Below, piece after piece: positions 8,758-20,988 of a DNA stretch of 54,520 nt. The stretch's first letter is position 1, and the number at the start of each line of letters is the position of its first letter. The position numbers were made by a program, and so were the translations under genes. Below the pieces are notes generated by a model. It saw only the letters and a list, made by a program, of their open reading frames with translations, did not search any database and had not been told where the DNA came from. The DNA comes from Stenotrophomonas sp. MMGLT7 (GTDB lineage: Bacteria > Pseudomonadota > Gammaproteobacteria > Xanthomonadales > Xanthomonadaceae): assembly GCF_021168555.1 (NCBI RefSeq), contig NZ_JAJOZS010000016.1:51734-106253 (forward strand). Reading direction: 5' to 3'.

Positions 8758-9023
8758 TTGACCTCTGGATGGTTGCGCAGGACTTCGTGGGCGGCGTCGT
8801 ACTGCTCGCGGCTTTCGGCCCGGAAGCCGATCTTCACCGAGACGTACTTGCCGCTGGAGGAATGCCGCCAGCTCACGCGTTCCTCCAGCACGTCCACGCC
8901 GGAAGCGGCCAGCAGCCGCGGCAGTTCGTTCTCCAGCCCGATGCCGGCCGCGCCCATCGCGCTGAGCTCGAAGGTGCCGGGGAACTGGAAGCCATGCTCG
9001 GGGTTGTCGGATTTGATTTCCAT
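8745..9023 (-). CDS. ybeD: YbeD/DUF493-family protein
   Basis: A 92-residue cytoplasmic protein of the DUF493 family, an ACT-like ferredoxin fold. Typical family positions are the [12 protein letters not shown] start and the C-terminal LRNHPEVKW. In E. coli ybeD also lies next to lipB, and here its stop overlaps the lipB start, so a role linked to lipoate metabolism is suspected but not established. The start at 9023 is the only sensible ATG. Confidence 0.9.
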   Translation of the reverse strand: MEIKSDNPEHGFQFPGTFELSAMGAAGIGLENELPRLLAASGVDVLEERVSWRHSSSGKYVSVKIGFRAESREQYDAAHEVLRNHPEVKWTL

Positions 9024-9359
9024 CGCGTCATTATCGGGGTGCTCCGCGGCAAACCCAAGCGCAGCAGCGCCTGTGCTGGACCATGCGGGGCCATCGTCGC
9101 CGCCGGCCGGAGCCGCGGCAATGATCCGCATCAAATCCCCGTCGAAGGATGCCTCGCCAGCGCCGCGCGGGACCGGCACGCGGCGCCTGCACCGCTGCCC
9201 GGATCGCCCACGGCACCGGCGGCCTGTGCCGTGGAACACATCGATGCGATCATCTGCGCAGCATTCACCTCCCCAGGCCCCCGGGTTCTGGCACGATTCC
9301 CGCCCCGCGCACCGGCCGGCCGCCATGCGTCCGCCCCGCCTCGTCATCCGGAGAGATCC
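9024..9359. other. Divergent intergenic region, ybeD/lpxR
   Basis: About 336 bases with no supported gene, holding the divergent promoters. A hairpin CCACGGCAC/GTGCCGTGG with a nine-base loop lies at 9208-9234. GGAGAG immediately before the lpxR start is its ribosome site. Confidence 0.5.
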
Positions 9360-10421
9360 ATGCGTCCCAAGCCCCGCCTGCCGCTCGCCCTGTTCGCTCT
9401 GCTGGCCGGCCCCAGCTGGACGGCCCTGGCGGCCGACCGCTGCGAACAGAGCACGCTGAACCAGCAGCCCCCGGCGGTGGCCTTCCGCGTGGACAACGAC
9501 CTGTTCGGCGGCGAGCACCAGGACCAGGGCTACACCAACGGCGCCTCCCTGACCTTTGTCTCGCCCAACCTCACCGACTACACCGACGATCCGTGCCTGC
9601 CGCGGCTGGCGCGCGCGGTCAACCGCTACCTCGAGCGGCTGCACCCGGGACAGTTCCAGCAGCAGAACATGGTGTTCTCGATCGGCCAGGGCCTGTTCAC
9701 CCCGACCGACTACACCCGCAAGGACCTGATCGAGGACGATCGCCCCTATGCCGGCGTGCTGCTGGCCAGCTTCGGCTACAACGTGCGCAACGAGACCCAG
9801 CTGCGCACCACCCAGCTGCAGCTGGGCGTGGTCGGGCCGGCGGCGCTGGGCAGGCAGGTGCAGAACGCCGTCCACGACCTGCTGGGCGACGACAAGTTCC
9901 AGGGCTGGGACAACCAGCTGCACAACGAGCCGGTGGTGCGCCTGGTGCACGAGCGCATGCGCCGCTGGCCCGGGGACTCGACGGTCAATGCCAGTGGCTG
10001 GGGATGGGACGCGATCACCCACTGGGGCGGCGCCGTCGGCAACCTGTCCACCCACGCCAACGGCGGCTTCGAGGTCCGCTTCGGCTGGAGGCTGCCGGAC
10101 GACTTCGGCAGCTCGCCGCTGCGCCCGGCCGGCGAGAACACCGCGCCATCGAGCCAGAGCTGGGCGCCGGGCTGGTCGACCCACCTGTTCCTGACCACCG
10201 ACGCACGCTGGGTGCTGCGCGACATCACCCTGGACGGCAACACCTTCCGCAACAGCCACAGCGTGGACAAGCGCCCGTTCGTGGCCGACATCGGCTACGG
10301 CCTGGCGCTGCGCCGCGGCCACTGGAAGTTCGCGCTGGCCCGCTACCACCGCACCCGCGAGTTCGACGGGCAGAAGGAGACCCCGGTGTTCGGCAGCTTC
10401 ACCATCTCCCGCGCACTTTAG
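9360..10421 (+). CDS. lpxR: Outer-membrane lipid A deacylase, LpxR family
   Basis: A 353-residue outer-membrane protein with a signal peptide ending at ALAAD. It matches the LpxR (DUF2219) family, 12-stranded barrels that remove the 3'-linked acyloxyacyl chains of lipid A in a calcium-dependent reaction. Family active-site positions can be seen: Asn-Asp in RVDNDLFGG near residue 45, the GYTNG segment, DDRPYAG, and a His in LHNEPVV near residue 188. The C-terminus ends FTISRAL, typical of a barrel strand. GGAGAG precedes the ATG. The gene stands alone and is closed by a strong hairpin shared with the convergent gene. Activity on this organism's lipid A is inferred. Confidence 0.9.
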   Translation: MRPKPRLPLALFALLAGPSWTALAADRCEQSTLNQQPPAVAFRVDNDLFGGEHQDQGYTNGASLTFVSPNLTDYTDDPCLPRLARAVNRYLERLHPGQFQQQNMVFSIGQGLFTPTDYTRKDLIEDDRPYAGVLLASFGYNVRNETQLRTTQLQLGVVGPAALGRQVQNAVHDLLGDDKFQGWDNQLHNEPVVRLVHERMRRWPGDSTVNASGWGWDAITHWGGAVGNLSTHANGGFEVRFGWRLPDDFGSSPLRPAGENTAPSSQSWAPGWSTHLFLTTDARWVLRDITLDGNTFRNSHSVDKRPFVADIGYGLALRRGHWKFALARYHRTREFDGQKETPVFGSFTISRAL

Positions 10422-10441
10422 AAGTCGCAGCACGCGGACGC

Positions 10442-10471
10442 AGAAGAGCCGGCCCGCGGGCCGGCTCTTCT
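10442..10471. terminator. Bidirectional terminator
   Basis: A perfect palindrome, AGAAGAGCCGGCCCG and its complement, between the convergent lpxR and RcnB-like genes; followed by TCTCGTT on the plus strand. Confidence 0.75.
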
Positions 10472-10493
10472 CGTTCGTGCCACCACCGGGGGA

Positions 10494-10928
10494 TCAACGC
10501 CCGTTGAGCACCAGGTCGGCGATGATGCCGGTGGCGACGGCCACCATCAGGAAATCGCCGCGATCGTCGCGTATCCAGTGGTAGCCGCGCGGCGGCTGGC
10601 GCAGGCGATAGCCGCGGTAGTCGTTCACCACGTAGACAGGGCCGCGGTAATGGTCGTTGTAGCGCTGGCCGCGCGCCCAGCGCGGCGGCGGCGCCGGACG
10701 ATAGTGGGCCACCGGCGGCCGCGCCGGGCGATAGGCCGGGCGCTGCGAAGAGTAGTGGCGCCGGTCGTCGCGGCCGCGCGAATCGCCACGGCGGTCATGG
10801 CCGCGGTCGTGGCCGCGCTCATAGCGGCGATGATCGCGATCGCGATCATTGTCGGCGAAGGCGGGCGCGGCCGCGCCCAGCGCCAGCAGCGAGCAAAGGA
10901 CAACGAGGGGAAGGCGGTGGCTGCGCAT
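10494..10928 (-). CDS. RcnB-like periplasmic protein
   Basis: A 144-residue exported protein with signal peptide ending at PAFAD. The mature N-terminal half is a very charged run of Arg, Asp and His (RDRDHRRYERGHDRGHDRR). The C-terminal half has the RcnB-family ending: YVVNDYRGYRLRQPPRGYHW, then VAVATGIIADLVL. RcnB of E. coli is a periplasmic protein that helps control nickel/cobalt efflux; xanthomonads have several paralogs of unknown role. The His-rich stretch could bind metal. The ATG at 10928 is chosen for the signal peptide. Confidence 0.85.
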   Translation of the reverse strand: MRSHRLPLVVLCSLLALGAAAPAFADNDRDRDHRRYERGHDRGHDRRGDSRGRDDRRHYSSQRPAYRPARPPVAHYRPAPPPRWARGQRYNDHYRGPVYVVNDYRGYRLRQPPRGYHWIRDDRGDFLMVAVATGIIADLVLNGR

Positions 10929-11082
10929 ATCGGCTCCGGCATCTGTGAGGTGACGATTGCCATGATGCGGTTGCTCACTGAACGCCTTCCGGCTGGAAAC
11001 GGTTCCCTGGGCGCCGCGCCACCCCCTATTCATAATCCGCTTAGCCGGCCCTCCGGCGACTCAGGCCGGCAGGCGTTGCCGC

Positions 11083-11088
11083 TATAAT
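11083..11088 (+). promoter_or_regulatory. Perfect -10 box upstream of ettA
   Basis: TATAAT lies 67 bases before the ettA start. The -35 region at 11060-11065 (CTCAGG) is poor. A hairpin CCGTCC/GGACGG follows in the leader at about 11115-11131. Confidence 0.6.
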
Positions 11089-11154
11089 CGCCCATCCCCT
11101 TTTCCCGGCCTTCCGTCCGTCTTCGCGGACGGGAGGCTGCGCCACGGAGTCTCC

Positions 11155-12819
<1,665 letters not shown>

Positions 12820-12825
12820 CGGCGC

Positions 12826-12855
12826 GGCGCGCCCGCACACCACGCGGGCGCCCTT
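12826..12855 (+). terminator. ettA terminator
   Basis: A GC stem (GGCGCGCCCGC with GCGGGCGCC, seven-base loop) starting seven bases after the stop and followed by CTTTG. Confidence 0.7.
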
Positions 12856-12964
12856 TGCCAGGTCGTCGTCTCCGGGGGATCCATGGACGTCCATCCCGGT
12901 CACGGCACTGACCCGAGGCTTCGACCTGCACGGGAACGACTACCCCGCAGGTCATCGGCGGATA

Positions 12965-12997
12965 AAGAAGGGCGCCTCGCGGCGCCCTTCTTGTTTT
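12965..12997. terminator. Bidirectional terminator between ettA and bcsC
   Basis: A twelve-base perfect stem AAGAAGGGCGCC with four-base loop TCGC. It is followed by GTTTT on the plus strand and by TTTATC on the minus strand, so it can end both the ettA and the bcs transcripts. It lies 27 bases from the bcsC stop. Confidence 0.85.
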
Positions 12998-13023
12998 CCA
13001 GCCGTCGCCTCGCGGAACCCTCC

Positions 13024-16000
13024 TTACTGAGCGTAAGGGGAAACCAGTACCTTCGGCTCGCGGCCCAGCGCGGCACCCAGTCGGTCCAGCACGAACCGCA
13101 CGTAGATGTTGGCGCTGAACTGGTTGTAGTCACGCGCATTGTTGAGCAACAGCCGACCGCCCAGGAACAGCTGTGGCGCGATCTGCCACTCGGCCGCTCC
13201 GCTCAGGTTGTAGGACACCCCGGTCTTGCTCGACCCGCGATAGACCGGGTCGGTGTAGGACGAGGACAATCCGAGCAGCGCCGCCAGCGAAGCCGCGTCG
13301 TAGGCCGCCGCCTGCATCTGCGCGCTGGTCGGGAAGTAGTTGCTGTCGTCGGTGCTGAAATGCTGCACGCCGATGCTGGCGTCCACCTTCCAGTTGACCG
13401 TCTGGCTGGAGGAACGCCCGCTCCAGTGCACCGGGAAACCGACGTCGACATACTCCTGCGGGCTGAAATAACCGCCCTGCCCGTAGGTGAAGCCGGCCAG
13501 ATTCTTGTCGTACTGCATCGCGGTGACGTTGAGTCCGGCAGTCAACGACTGGTTCTCGGTCTCCAGCGCATGTACGTACACGCCCAGGTCGACCTGGCGG
13601 TAGTCGTTGTCGGCCACGTTGTGGCCGACCAGGCGTGCAGCGGCCAGGTTGGCATAGCCACCCATTAAGCCGTTGTCCAGCGTCGCCGAGAGGCGTCCGC
13701 CGTTGCTGGTCACGCCACCCCATTGCAGGCCGCTGCGCGCATCCTCGGCACCGGCGAACGACAGCACGCTGTCGGTTACCGCACGCCGATACACCTGGCC
13801 GCCGTAGGTAAGGTGGTCGCCCAGTTCGCCCTTGTAGCCGATCCCGCCCACCACGCGCTGTTCCGGGAAACCCAGCGGCGTGCTACCGATGTCGGCGCTG
13901 AGCCCGCCATTGTTGTAGCCGACCGCCACGCCGACACCGCTGGCATTCTGGTCGAGCCGGCGCGACGCCGAGCCGGTAGCGGCCATCGAGTAGAGCGTTG
14001 AGGACAGCTCGGTCGCGGTTAGCGCGGTCGCCGCAGTGCTGCTGGCCAAGGCCTTGAGCGCCGCCAGGTCGGCCGAGGACAGGTCCTCGATCATCGCGTT
14101 GTTGTTGAGGATCGCCGTGGCGATGTCGCCGATCTTGGTGTTCGAGGCATTGATGCCCAGCAGATAGGAGAACAGCGGCTGCTCGTAGAGCGCTGCCAGA
14201 GTATCGTCGGCGTTGCCGTACTCCGAATAGAGTTCGCTGTAGAGACCGGTGTTGACCGCGTACTTGTAGAACAGGTTCCTGGTGGCATTGGTACTGCCTT
14301 CGGTCGTCAGCAGCTGATACAGGCTGCTGCTGACGTAATCGTCGACGACGGTCCTGTCGGCGGCCAGAGCATCGTTGAGCGCCGCAGCAGGTCCGGAACC
14401 GAACCTGCTGGCAGTGGCGTAGTCGGTGCGGACATCGCCCGCATCCACCAGCGTCGGCGTCACGTCGACCACGATCTTGCCTTCCCCGGCCGAGAACACC
14501 CCGTGCAGCAATGTCTGGATTTCGTCGAGCCGGCTCAGGCCGGCCTCGCCGTCGCGCGAACGGTAGGCCACGCCGGCGGACAACTCGTTGCTGTTGTCCG
14601 ACTGTACCTGGCGCAACTCGTCGAGCAGACCGTTACCCGAACGCACTGCCGGCAGCGGCTGCGAACTCGCCGTCCGCGTGGCCGGCATGCTGGCCGACAC
14701 ATCAGCCGGCGCGGCCACGCGACGGCTCTGGCCGGGAATCGGCAGCGCGGCCGGCGCGGCGCTCACCGGTGCCGGCAAGCCATCGTCGCTGGCGACATAG
14801 CTCGGCGGCGCCACGGCAGGCATCGGCGTGGTCGCCGCTGCATAGGCAGGGGCCGGCGAAGCGGTGCCTTCGTAAGCCGGGAGCACAGCCGCCGACAATA
14901 CCGCGCGCGAGCCACGGATCGGGCCGCTCATGCCGGCAAAGGGATTCAATGGTCGCGCCGCGGACGCATAGGCGGCACTTCCCTGTGCGGCGGGGAAACC
15001 ATTGTCCAGTTGGCCGGCCTGGCGCTGCTGCGCTGCCAGCGCGGCGCGGAAATACTGTTCGGCCTTGCGATTCTTGCCGGCGCTGCGGTAGACGCGGCCG
15101 GCGGCTGCCAGCACGTCGGGCGAATCCGGCGCCTGCGAAAGCGCGCGCTGCAGATAGTTCTCGGCGTTGGACAGGTCGGACTGCGCCGCCGCGCTGTTGG
15201 CGGCGGCGACCAGCGCGTCCAGGTCGTCCGGGCTGCGCTGCAGGATCTGCTGGTAGAGCGCCAATGCCTGGCGCTGGTCGCCGGCGGCAGCGTACATGCG
15301 TGCCAACGCCGACAGCGCCTGCGGATTCTGCGGCTGCTGCACCAGGATCGGCGCGAGCGCGTCGTAGGCCCCCTCCAGGTTGCCCAACTCGCGCAACGCA
15401 TCGACCTGGCGCAGGGTGTAGCCAATACGCAGCGATTGGTAACGCTGCAGCTGCTCGGGGGTCATCGTCACGTCGTGCAGCTGGCGCAGCACCGCCGACA
15501 GCTCCGCGTCCTGCTGCGCGCGCAGCAACACCCCGGCGTACTGCAGCCGGTCCTCGGTGCTCGGCGAGGACCCGGTCACGAGCCGCTGCGCCAGCGTCAG
15601 CGCGCGCGGTGCATTGCCGACATCGGCATAGGCGCCGGCCAGGGCCGCAAGCAGTTGCGGCTGGTCGAGCTGGTCGCCCAGCGCGGCCTCGGTGCGCGAA
15701 AGCAACATCTGCGCCTCGCCGGCACGTCCCTGCTGCTGCAGCAGTCTGGCCTGCCTGGCCTGCTGCTCCACCCAGGCGGTGTTGCGCAGCAGGGTCATCT
15801 CCGCAGTGCGGGAAGCCGGGGGGATGCGCTCCAGGCTGGTGTAGGCAGTGGCCCAGTCTCCGCTCTCCTGCGCCAGCAGCGCATTGGCGTACAGCGCCTC
15901 GGGCATGTCCCCGTGCACCGCGAGCAGCCCGTCCATCACGTTGCGTGCCTGGTCCGGACGCCCTGCCTGCTGGTACAGGCGTGCCAGGTCCAGGCGAATC

Positions 16001-17481
16001 CAGGGATCGCCAGGGCGTTCGACCATCGCCGACTCCAGTTCGGTCTGCGCGGTCACCGCATCGCCCGATTCCAACGCCTGGCGCGCCCGCGCGCGCTGCA
16101 CGTTGGAACGCAGCATCGCCTCGCCGCCGGCCTGCTCCCGCTGCGCCGGGGACAGTCGGTTGAACAGTTCGCTGGCCTCCTGCATGCGGCCCTGGCGGCT
16201 GTACAGCGCCACCATTCCCTGCAGCGCGCTGGCGTTGTCCGCATCCAGCGCCAACGCCTTGCGATAGCTCGCCTCGGCGGCGCTGGCGTCGCTGGCCGAC
16301 TGCAGCGCCCCGAGCGCGGCATAACCGGCCGGCTCGTTCGGCAGCAATCCCAGGGCCTGCTGCACCAGCCGCGTCGCTTCCGCCAGATCGCCGCTCTGCC
16401 CGGCGGCATTGGCCTGCTGCAACTGGTGCCAGTAGCGTGCCGAGTCGTAGGCCGACTTCCACTTGCCGCTGGCCGCGGCGGCCGGGCGCAGCAGTTCCAC
16501 CGCCTCGGAGAAGCGCTGCTGGCGCAGCCGCACCGACCCCAATCCGCCCATCGCCTCGCTATTGCGTGGACTGGCCCTGAGCACCTGGGTGAAGCGGCGC
16601 TCCGCACCGGCCGTATCGCCGCCGTTGAGCGCCTTGAAGGCCTCGCCGAGCAACTCGCCGGTAGGATCGCGATTGGCGGCATTGCGCAACTGCTCGCTCA
16701 ACGACTCCTGCTTGGCCTTGACCTCGGCATCGTTGGGATTGGCCGCCAGATAGTCCTGATACAACGCCGCATCGGCCGGGCCGGCGTTTAGCCACAGCAG
16801 CGCCTGGCGCAGGCTGGCGCGTGCCGGCCCGCCCACGGTGGCGTGCTGGCCCAGCGCTCGCAATTGCGCGATGCCTTCACGGCGCGTGGGCTCGCGATAA
16901 GTGAGCACCTGCGCCAGGGCCAGCGCCACCGCCGTGTCGTTGCCGTTGGCGGCCTACAGGCGGCGCAGGCCATCGCGCGCCTTCTCCCAGCCCTGCGGCG
17001 TCCCCGCCAGTGCCTGGTAGTACTCCAATGCCAGGTTGGCCGGCGGCTGATCGCCGCTGAACAAGGCCTCGTAGCTGCGCACCGCCTCGGGGTAGCGTCC
17101 GTTCGAGGCGGCACGACGCGCATTGCGCAGGTTGGCATCACCACTGCTGTCGCCGCCTTCCAGCGCGATGCGCAAACGCTGCGTCTGCGGTGCGTTGGGA
17201 TAGCGCGACTGCAGGACCTGCAGACGCCTGCGTGCCTCCTGCAGCCGTCCCTGGGCCAGATCGACCATGCCCAGGCCGAGCAGCGCATCAGGCTGGGTGG
17301 GATCCACTGCCAGCAACTTGCGCCAGGCATCGGCGGCAAGGTCGTCGCGCCCCTGATCGTGCCAGTAGTTGCCCTGGTTGATCAGTTGCTCCGTGGCATT
17401 GGATTGCGCGTAGGCCGGAGCCAGTACGCACAGATCCAGCATGCCGGCCAGGTAGAGCGGTGTCAGTTTCTTGCGGAACAT
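13024..17481 (-). pseudogene. bcsC: bcsC, interrupted by an in-frame amber codon
   Basis: Cellulose synthase subunit C, the periplasmic TPR scaffold and outer-membrane export pore for nascent cellulose. The frame is open for 1,486 codons except for one TAG at 16954-16956 (codon 176). The first part (16954-17481) has a signal peptide ending APAYAQ and early TPR units; the second part (13024-16953) continues in the same frame with about 15 further TPRs, a low-complexity linker and the C-terminal barrel domain ending PYAQ. Sequence around the stop reads DGLRRL-stop-AANGND; CTG-CAG-GCC to CTG-TAG-GCC, a single C-to-T change, is the simplest cause. No frameshift or deletion is seen. A GTG at 16929 could restart translation but would lack a signal peptide. 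It may be a true null mutation, suppressed, or a sequence error. It starts inside the bcsZ end (19-base overlap). Confidence 0.88.
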
Positions 17482-18647
17482 AGACTTCTCCAGGCGGGAA
17501 CCAATTGCCCGTCTGCGGTAAAGCGATAGCGCCCCTCGTGCCAGCCCTTGCCGAACAGGACCAGGGTACGTTCGTAATACGGCAATTTCTCGGCGGCTGC
17601 GCTGCGCGCGGCCGGGATTAGCTGGGCTTGCGCCTTCGCCAGCGCATTCTCTCCCAGCGCGTCCAGATACGGCAGCAAGGCACCGGCGAAGCCGGTCGGG
17701 GCAGCACCCGTGCCCACGCCACGCTGGGTGTCCACCTTTTCGGCAAAGCTGCCCTGCGCGTTGAGCAGTTGCAGCGGTCCGGAAAGATCGTCCAGCAGCC
17801 GCTTGCGCAGCGGGTCGCGTGCATGGGTCATGCCGGCCCATAGGTACACGCGGATGGCATCGTAGCTGCCGACGTTGCCGCGTGCCGGATCCGGCAGGAA
17901 CCGCTTGCCGTCCCATGCGATCCAGTCCGGGGCGAACCCCAGCGGGGCGCTGTCGTGGATCATGGCCGCAGTGCGGTCGGCCAGCTGCGTCCAGTTGCCT
18001 TGCGGATCGACCGTGGCGAAACGGCGCAGCAACGGCAGCGGCAGGTAGCTGGGATTGAGCGTCCAGCGGTTCTTGCCGGCGAAACCTTGCCGGCCCGGCA
18101 GCAGCATGGGCCCGAACCCGGGCAACTCGACCATCTCTTGCGCTCGCACCAGTGCCAGCATCTGCAGGCCCGAGCGCAGATAGCCCGGCCGGTTCCACAG
18201 GCGCCCGGCCTCGATCAGGCAATAGGCGATCCACAGGTCGGCGTCGGAGGCGCTGTTCTCGTCCAGCACCCGCCAGCTTCCATCCTCGGCCCGCCCCCAC
18301 AGCCAGGCCGGCAGGGAACGGTCCGGGCGGCCGCCAGCGAGCTGGTGGCGAGCCCAGCCCAGCAGCTTGTCGAACAGCACTGGATCGTTGGCCACCAGCG
18401 CGAAGAACAGCGCGTACGACTGCCCCTCCGAGGTCGAGCGCTGGTCGGGCGTGGCGAAGTCGACGACGCGGCCATCTTCCTGGATGTGCCGGGCCAGGAA
18501 CGACTTCCATTCCGCCCACGGCGTACAGGCAGGGGAAGCCGCGCCGGCACAGCCGCTACCGAACGCCGAAGCGATCGCCGTCGCAGCAATGGCCTGCAAC
18601 AGCCGGCGGCGCCCTGGCAGCATGTGTTCGTCCATCGGCATGCTCAT
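17463..18647 (-). CDS. bcsZ: Periplasmic endoglucanase BcsZ (GH8)
   Basis: A 394-residue glycoside hydrolase family 8 enzyme that cuts beta-1,4-glucan during cellulose synthesis. The catalytic acid Glu lies in STSEGQSYALF, and the family motifs LPAWLWGR, DENSASDADLWIAY and VPGFGPMLLPG-like ELPGFGPMLLPG are present; the second catalytic Asp is expected in NVGSYDAIRVYLW. The N-terminus MSMPMDEHMLPGRRRLLQ followed by a hydrophobic stretch resembles a Tat signal with a possible lipobox Cys (GSGCAG). GGAAG precedes the ATG at 18647, which overlaps the bcsB stop by four bases (ATGA). Confidence 0.94.
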   Translation of the reverse strand: MSMPMDEHMLPGRRRLLQAIAATAIASAFGSGCAGAASPACTPWAEWKSFLARHIQEDGRVVDFATPDQRSTSEGQSYALFFALVANDPVLFDKLLGWARHQLAGGRPDRSLPAWLWGRAEDGSWRVLDENSASDADLWIAYCLIEAGRLWNRPGYLRSGLQMLALVRAQEMVELPGFGPMLLPGRQGFAGKNRWTLNPSYLPLPLLRRFATVDPQGNWTQLADRTAAMIHDSAPLGFAPDWIAWDGKRFLPDPARGNVGSYDAIRVYLWAGMTHARDPLRKRLLDDLSGPLQLLNAQGSFAEKVDTQRGVGTGAAPTGFAGALLPYLDALGENALAKAQAQLIPAARSAAAEKLPYYERTLVLFGKGWHEGRYRFTADGQLVPAWRSLCSARN

Positions 18648-20959
18648 CGCTTCCTTCCCTCCTGCATCCGGGCCGAGGAGTGTCGGCGCAGCACCACCCG
18701 CGCGGCCAACGCCAACAGCAGGCTCAAGCCGATCACCAACAGCGCCAGCAGCAGCGGATGATCGGAGAAATACCAACGTATCCAGGTCGGCAGCGGCAGC
18801 TCGCCGACATAGTAGGTCTGGTTGCCGGCCAGGCTGGTGACCTTCTTGCCCTGCAGCAGCACCACGCTGCCCTGGAAATCCTTCAGCAGCTCGGGATCGG
18901 CCAGTGCGGTCTCCAGTCCGGAGACACGCTCGGCGTGTTCGGCCAGCACCGCGACCACGCTACGCCCGGGCTTGAGCGGGGATTCGAAGCCCATCAGCAC
19001 CACGTCGCCGGGACTCGGCCTGACGCTCACCTCCGCGGTGGTCGGCAGATCGGTACGCCGTGCATCGAAGGACAGGAAAGGCGGAAGCCGGTCCAGCAAC
19101 CAATCGCTGATCCGGAAGCCGCGCGCATCGGCCGTATCGGTGATCGGCAGCTTGTCCTCCCATTGCCGGAACAGCGGCTGCGAGCTGCGCGATCCGAACA
19201 CCATCAGGTCGCGGTCGGCATGGCGGGCAACATCGGCGGGGCGGATGATCGTCGCATTCAGCGCGGGATAGCCACTGGCCGCGCCCAGCCGCCCCAGCGC
19301 GGTCAGTACGTTGGACACGTCCTGCTCACGGTACTGGTCCGGCAGCACCATCGCCGATTCGGACAGGTCTGCCAGGCGGGTAAAGGGATAGCCGGCGTTG
19401 GCGAAGGCCGCCAGGTTCGGCATCGCGATGTAGTGGTGGAACGAACTCAGGTCGATGCTCGAATCAGGATCGATGGCGCCTGACACGTCCGGGAACGTGT
19501 TCTTGCATTCATCGGCCTGCGGGCGGTCGAAGAAGAAATGGAACCGCAGCTGGCTGTTGGAGGAAAACGGCCCGGTCGGCAGGGTCAGCTTCTGCTCCAC
19601 CGGCATCTTGCCGCGGGTGGCGAGGCTGTTCCACCAGCGCCGTGGCAGCGACTCGGCATAGGGCCGGCCATTGAGCGGCAGCGTGGCGACGAAGGATTCG
19701 TTGATGCTGATGTTGAGCGCGGACTTGTTGTTGGTTTCCGGCACCGTGTAGCGGTACTTCAGGGTCACCGGGATACCGTCACGGCGCCAGATGAAAAGGT
19801 CCGGCGGCAGTTGCAGGCCGATGCGGATCAGATCCGGGTGGTAGCCGCTCACGCTGAGCTGGCCGCTTTCCGGAACTAGGTCGCCGAAGCGCACAGGACG
19901 TTCGCTGGAGATCCAGCGCGGCGCGTCGTAGGGCTTGCGCTGGGTGGGCTGGTCCAGGTGGTCGATGGTGGCCATGCTGCCATCCATGGGCGTACTCAGC
20001 GCCAGCGCCGTCGCCGCAGTGCGCAGTTCGGCGGCATTGCGCCCGATCACCAGCAACAGCTTGCCGAAGCGGTCGTTCGGATTGGTCACGACGGCGACGC
20101 TGGGCCCGCTCACCGACCCCAGGCCCTCATCCGCAGCCAAAAGTTCCGGCGACAGTGTAGAGGGGGTGACAAACATCACCGCGTTGCCGCTGCCCGGCAG
20201 TCCGCCCACGGCAACCGGGAACGCGGCACCGCGATAGCTGGCGAGCGTGCCCAACCAGGACGAGACGATTCCGGCGGCCTGCACCGTATCGAGGTCGGGA
20301 ATCCGGGGGAAATAGAAAGGAAGCTGCAGCGACCGGGTATCGCGCACGTCGAAGAAGGGGTTGGGCAGCAGCGACAGATCGTTGGCCAGCTGCAGCGGCG
20401 TCGCATCCAGCGAGAGGCTGCTGTCGCGATCGATGTTGGCCCACAGGCTGCTGTGGTCCGGATCCTCGCAATCGCGCGTGTAGTGGCCGATCAGCTGCAT
20501 GTCCAACTGGTTGTAGGCAGTAACCAGCAGCGGATTGATCTGGATGTCGGTTTCCAGCAGCCGCCCGGCCGTTTCCTTCGGCGTGGGGATGGTCGCCACG
20601 GCGACACCGTTGACGCTGATCTTCAGGTGCGACAGGTCCGGCAGCAGCGCCGGCGAATAACTGTACTTCAGGCGCAGCGTCGCGGCCTGCACCACCTCGT
20701 CCGAGCGGGTACTGAAGGGCACACCGACGCTGGCCTGGACCCCACGCAATGTAACTTCGTAGTTGATCCCAAGCTGGCGCAAGGTCGCCGAGCGCAGCTG
20801 GGCGGGCGCTGCCAGTTCCGCCCCTGCCGTCTCCGGAGCGGCGCCGGCGGCGGGAACGGTACTAGCGGCCGGAGCGGCGGCATCCTGGGCCTGTGCGAGA
20901 CCGACCAGGGAAGTGAGGCAGAAGGCCATGCAGGCAACGAGAAGGCGCATCGATAGCAT
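18644..20959 (-). CDS. bcsB: Cellulose synthase regulatory subunit BcsB
   Basis: A 771-residue periplasmic subunit anchored by one C-terminal helix (HPLLLALLVIGLSLLLALAA near residues 740-760). A signal peptide ends near LAQAQDA, followed by an Ala/Pro linker and alternating carbohydrate-binding and flavodoxin-like domains, as in the Rhodobacter BcsA-BcsB structure. BcsB guides the growing glucan from BcsA through the periplasm. Starts at 20959, 20950 or a GTG at 20992 that overlaps the bcsA stop are all in frame; 20959 has a GAG ribosome site and gives a normal signal peptide. Length and order bcsA-bcsB are as usual. Confidence 0.93.
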   Translation of the reverse strand: MLSMRLLVACMAFCLTSLVGLAQAQDAAAPAASTVPAAGAAPETAGAELAAPAQLRSATLRQLGINYEVTLRGVQASVGVPFSTRSDEVVQAATLRLKYSYSPALLPDLSHLKISVNGVAVATIPTPKETAGRLLETDIQINPLLVTAYNQLDMQLIGHYTRDCEDPDHSSLWANIDRDSSLSLDATPLQLANDLSLLPNPFFDVRDTRSLQLPFYFPRIPDLDTVQAAGIVSSWLGTLASYRGAAFPVAVGGLPGSGNAVMFVTPSTLSPELLAADEGLGSVSGPSVAVVTNPNDRFGKLLLVIGRNAAELRTAATALALSTPMDGSMATIDHLDQPTQRKPYDAPRWISSERPVRFGDLVPESGQLSVSGYHPDLIRIGLQLPPDLFIWRRDGIPVTLKYRYTVPETNNKSALNISINESFVATLPLNGRPYAESLPRRWWNSLATRGKMPVEQKLTLPTGPFSSNSQLRFHFFFDRPQADECKNTFPDVSGAIDPDSSIDLSSFHHYIAMPNLAAFANAGYPFTRLADLSESAMVLPDQYREQDVSNVLTALGRLGAASGYPALNATIIRPADVARHADRDLMVFGSRSSQPLFRQWEDKLPITDTADARGFRISDWLLDRLPPFLSFDARRTDLPTTAEVSVRPSPGDVVLMGFESPLKPGRSVVAVLAEHAERVSGLETALADPELLKDFQGSVVLLQGKKVTSLAGNQTYYVGELPLPTWIRWYFSDHPLLLALLVIGLSLLLALAARVVLRRHSSARMQEGRKR

Positions 20960-20988
20960 TCGCTCGACAGAAACTGGGGAAAGTGACT

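Noticed and set aside
13024-16929. Annotating the downstream bcsC part as an independent gene starting at the GTG at 16929
   Set aside because: No signal peptide, no ribosome site, and the frame continues without a break from the upstream part except for one TAG.
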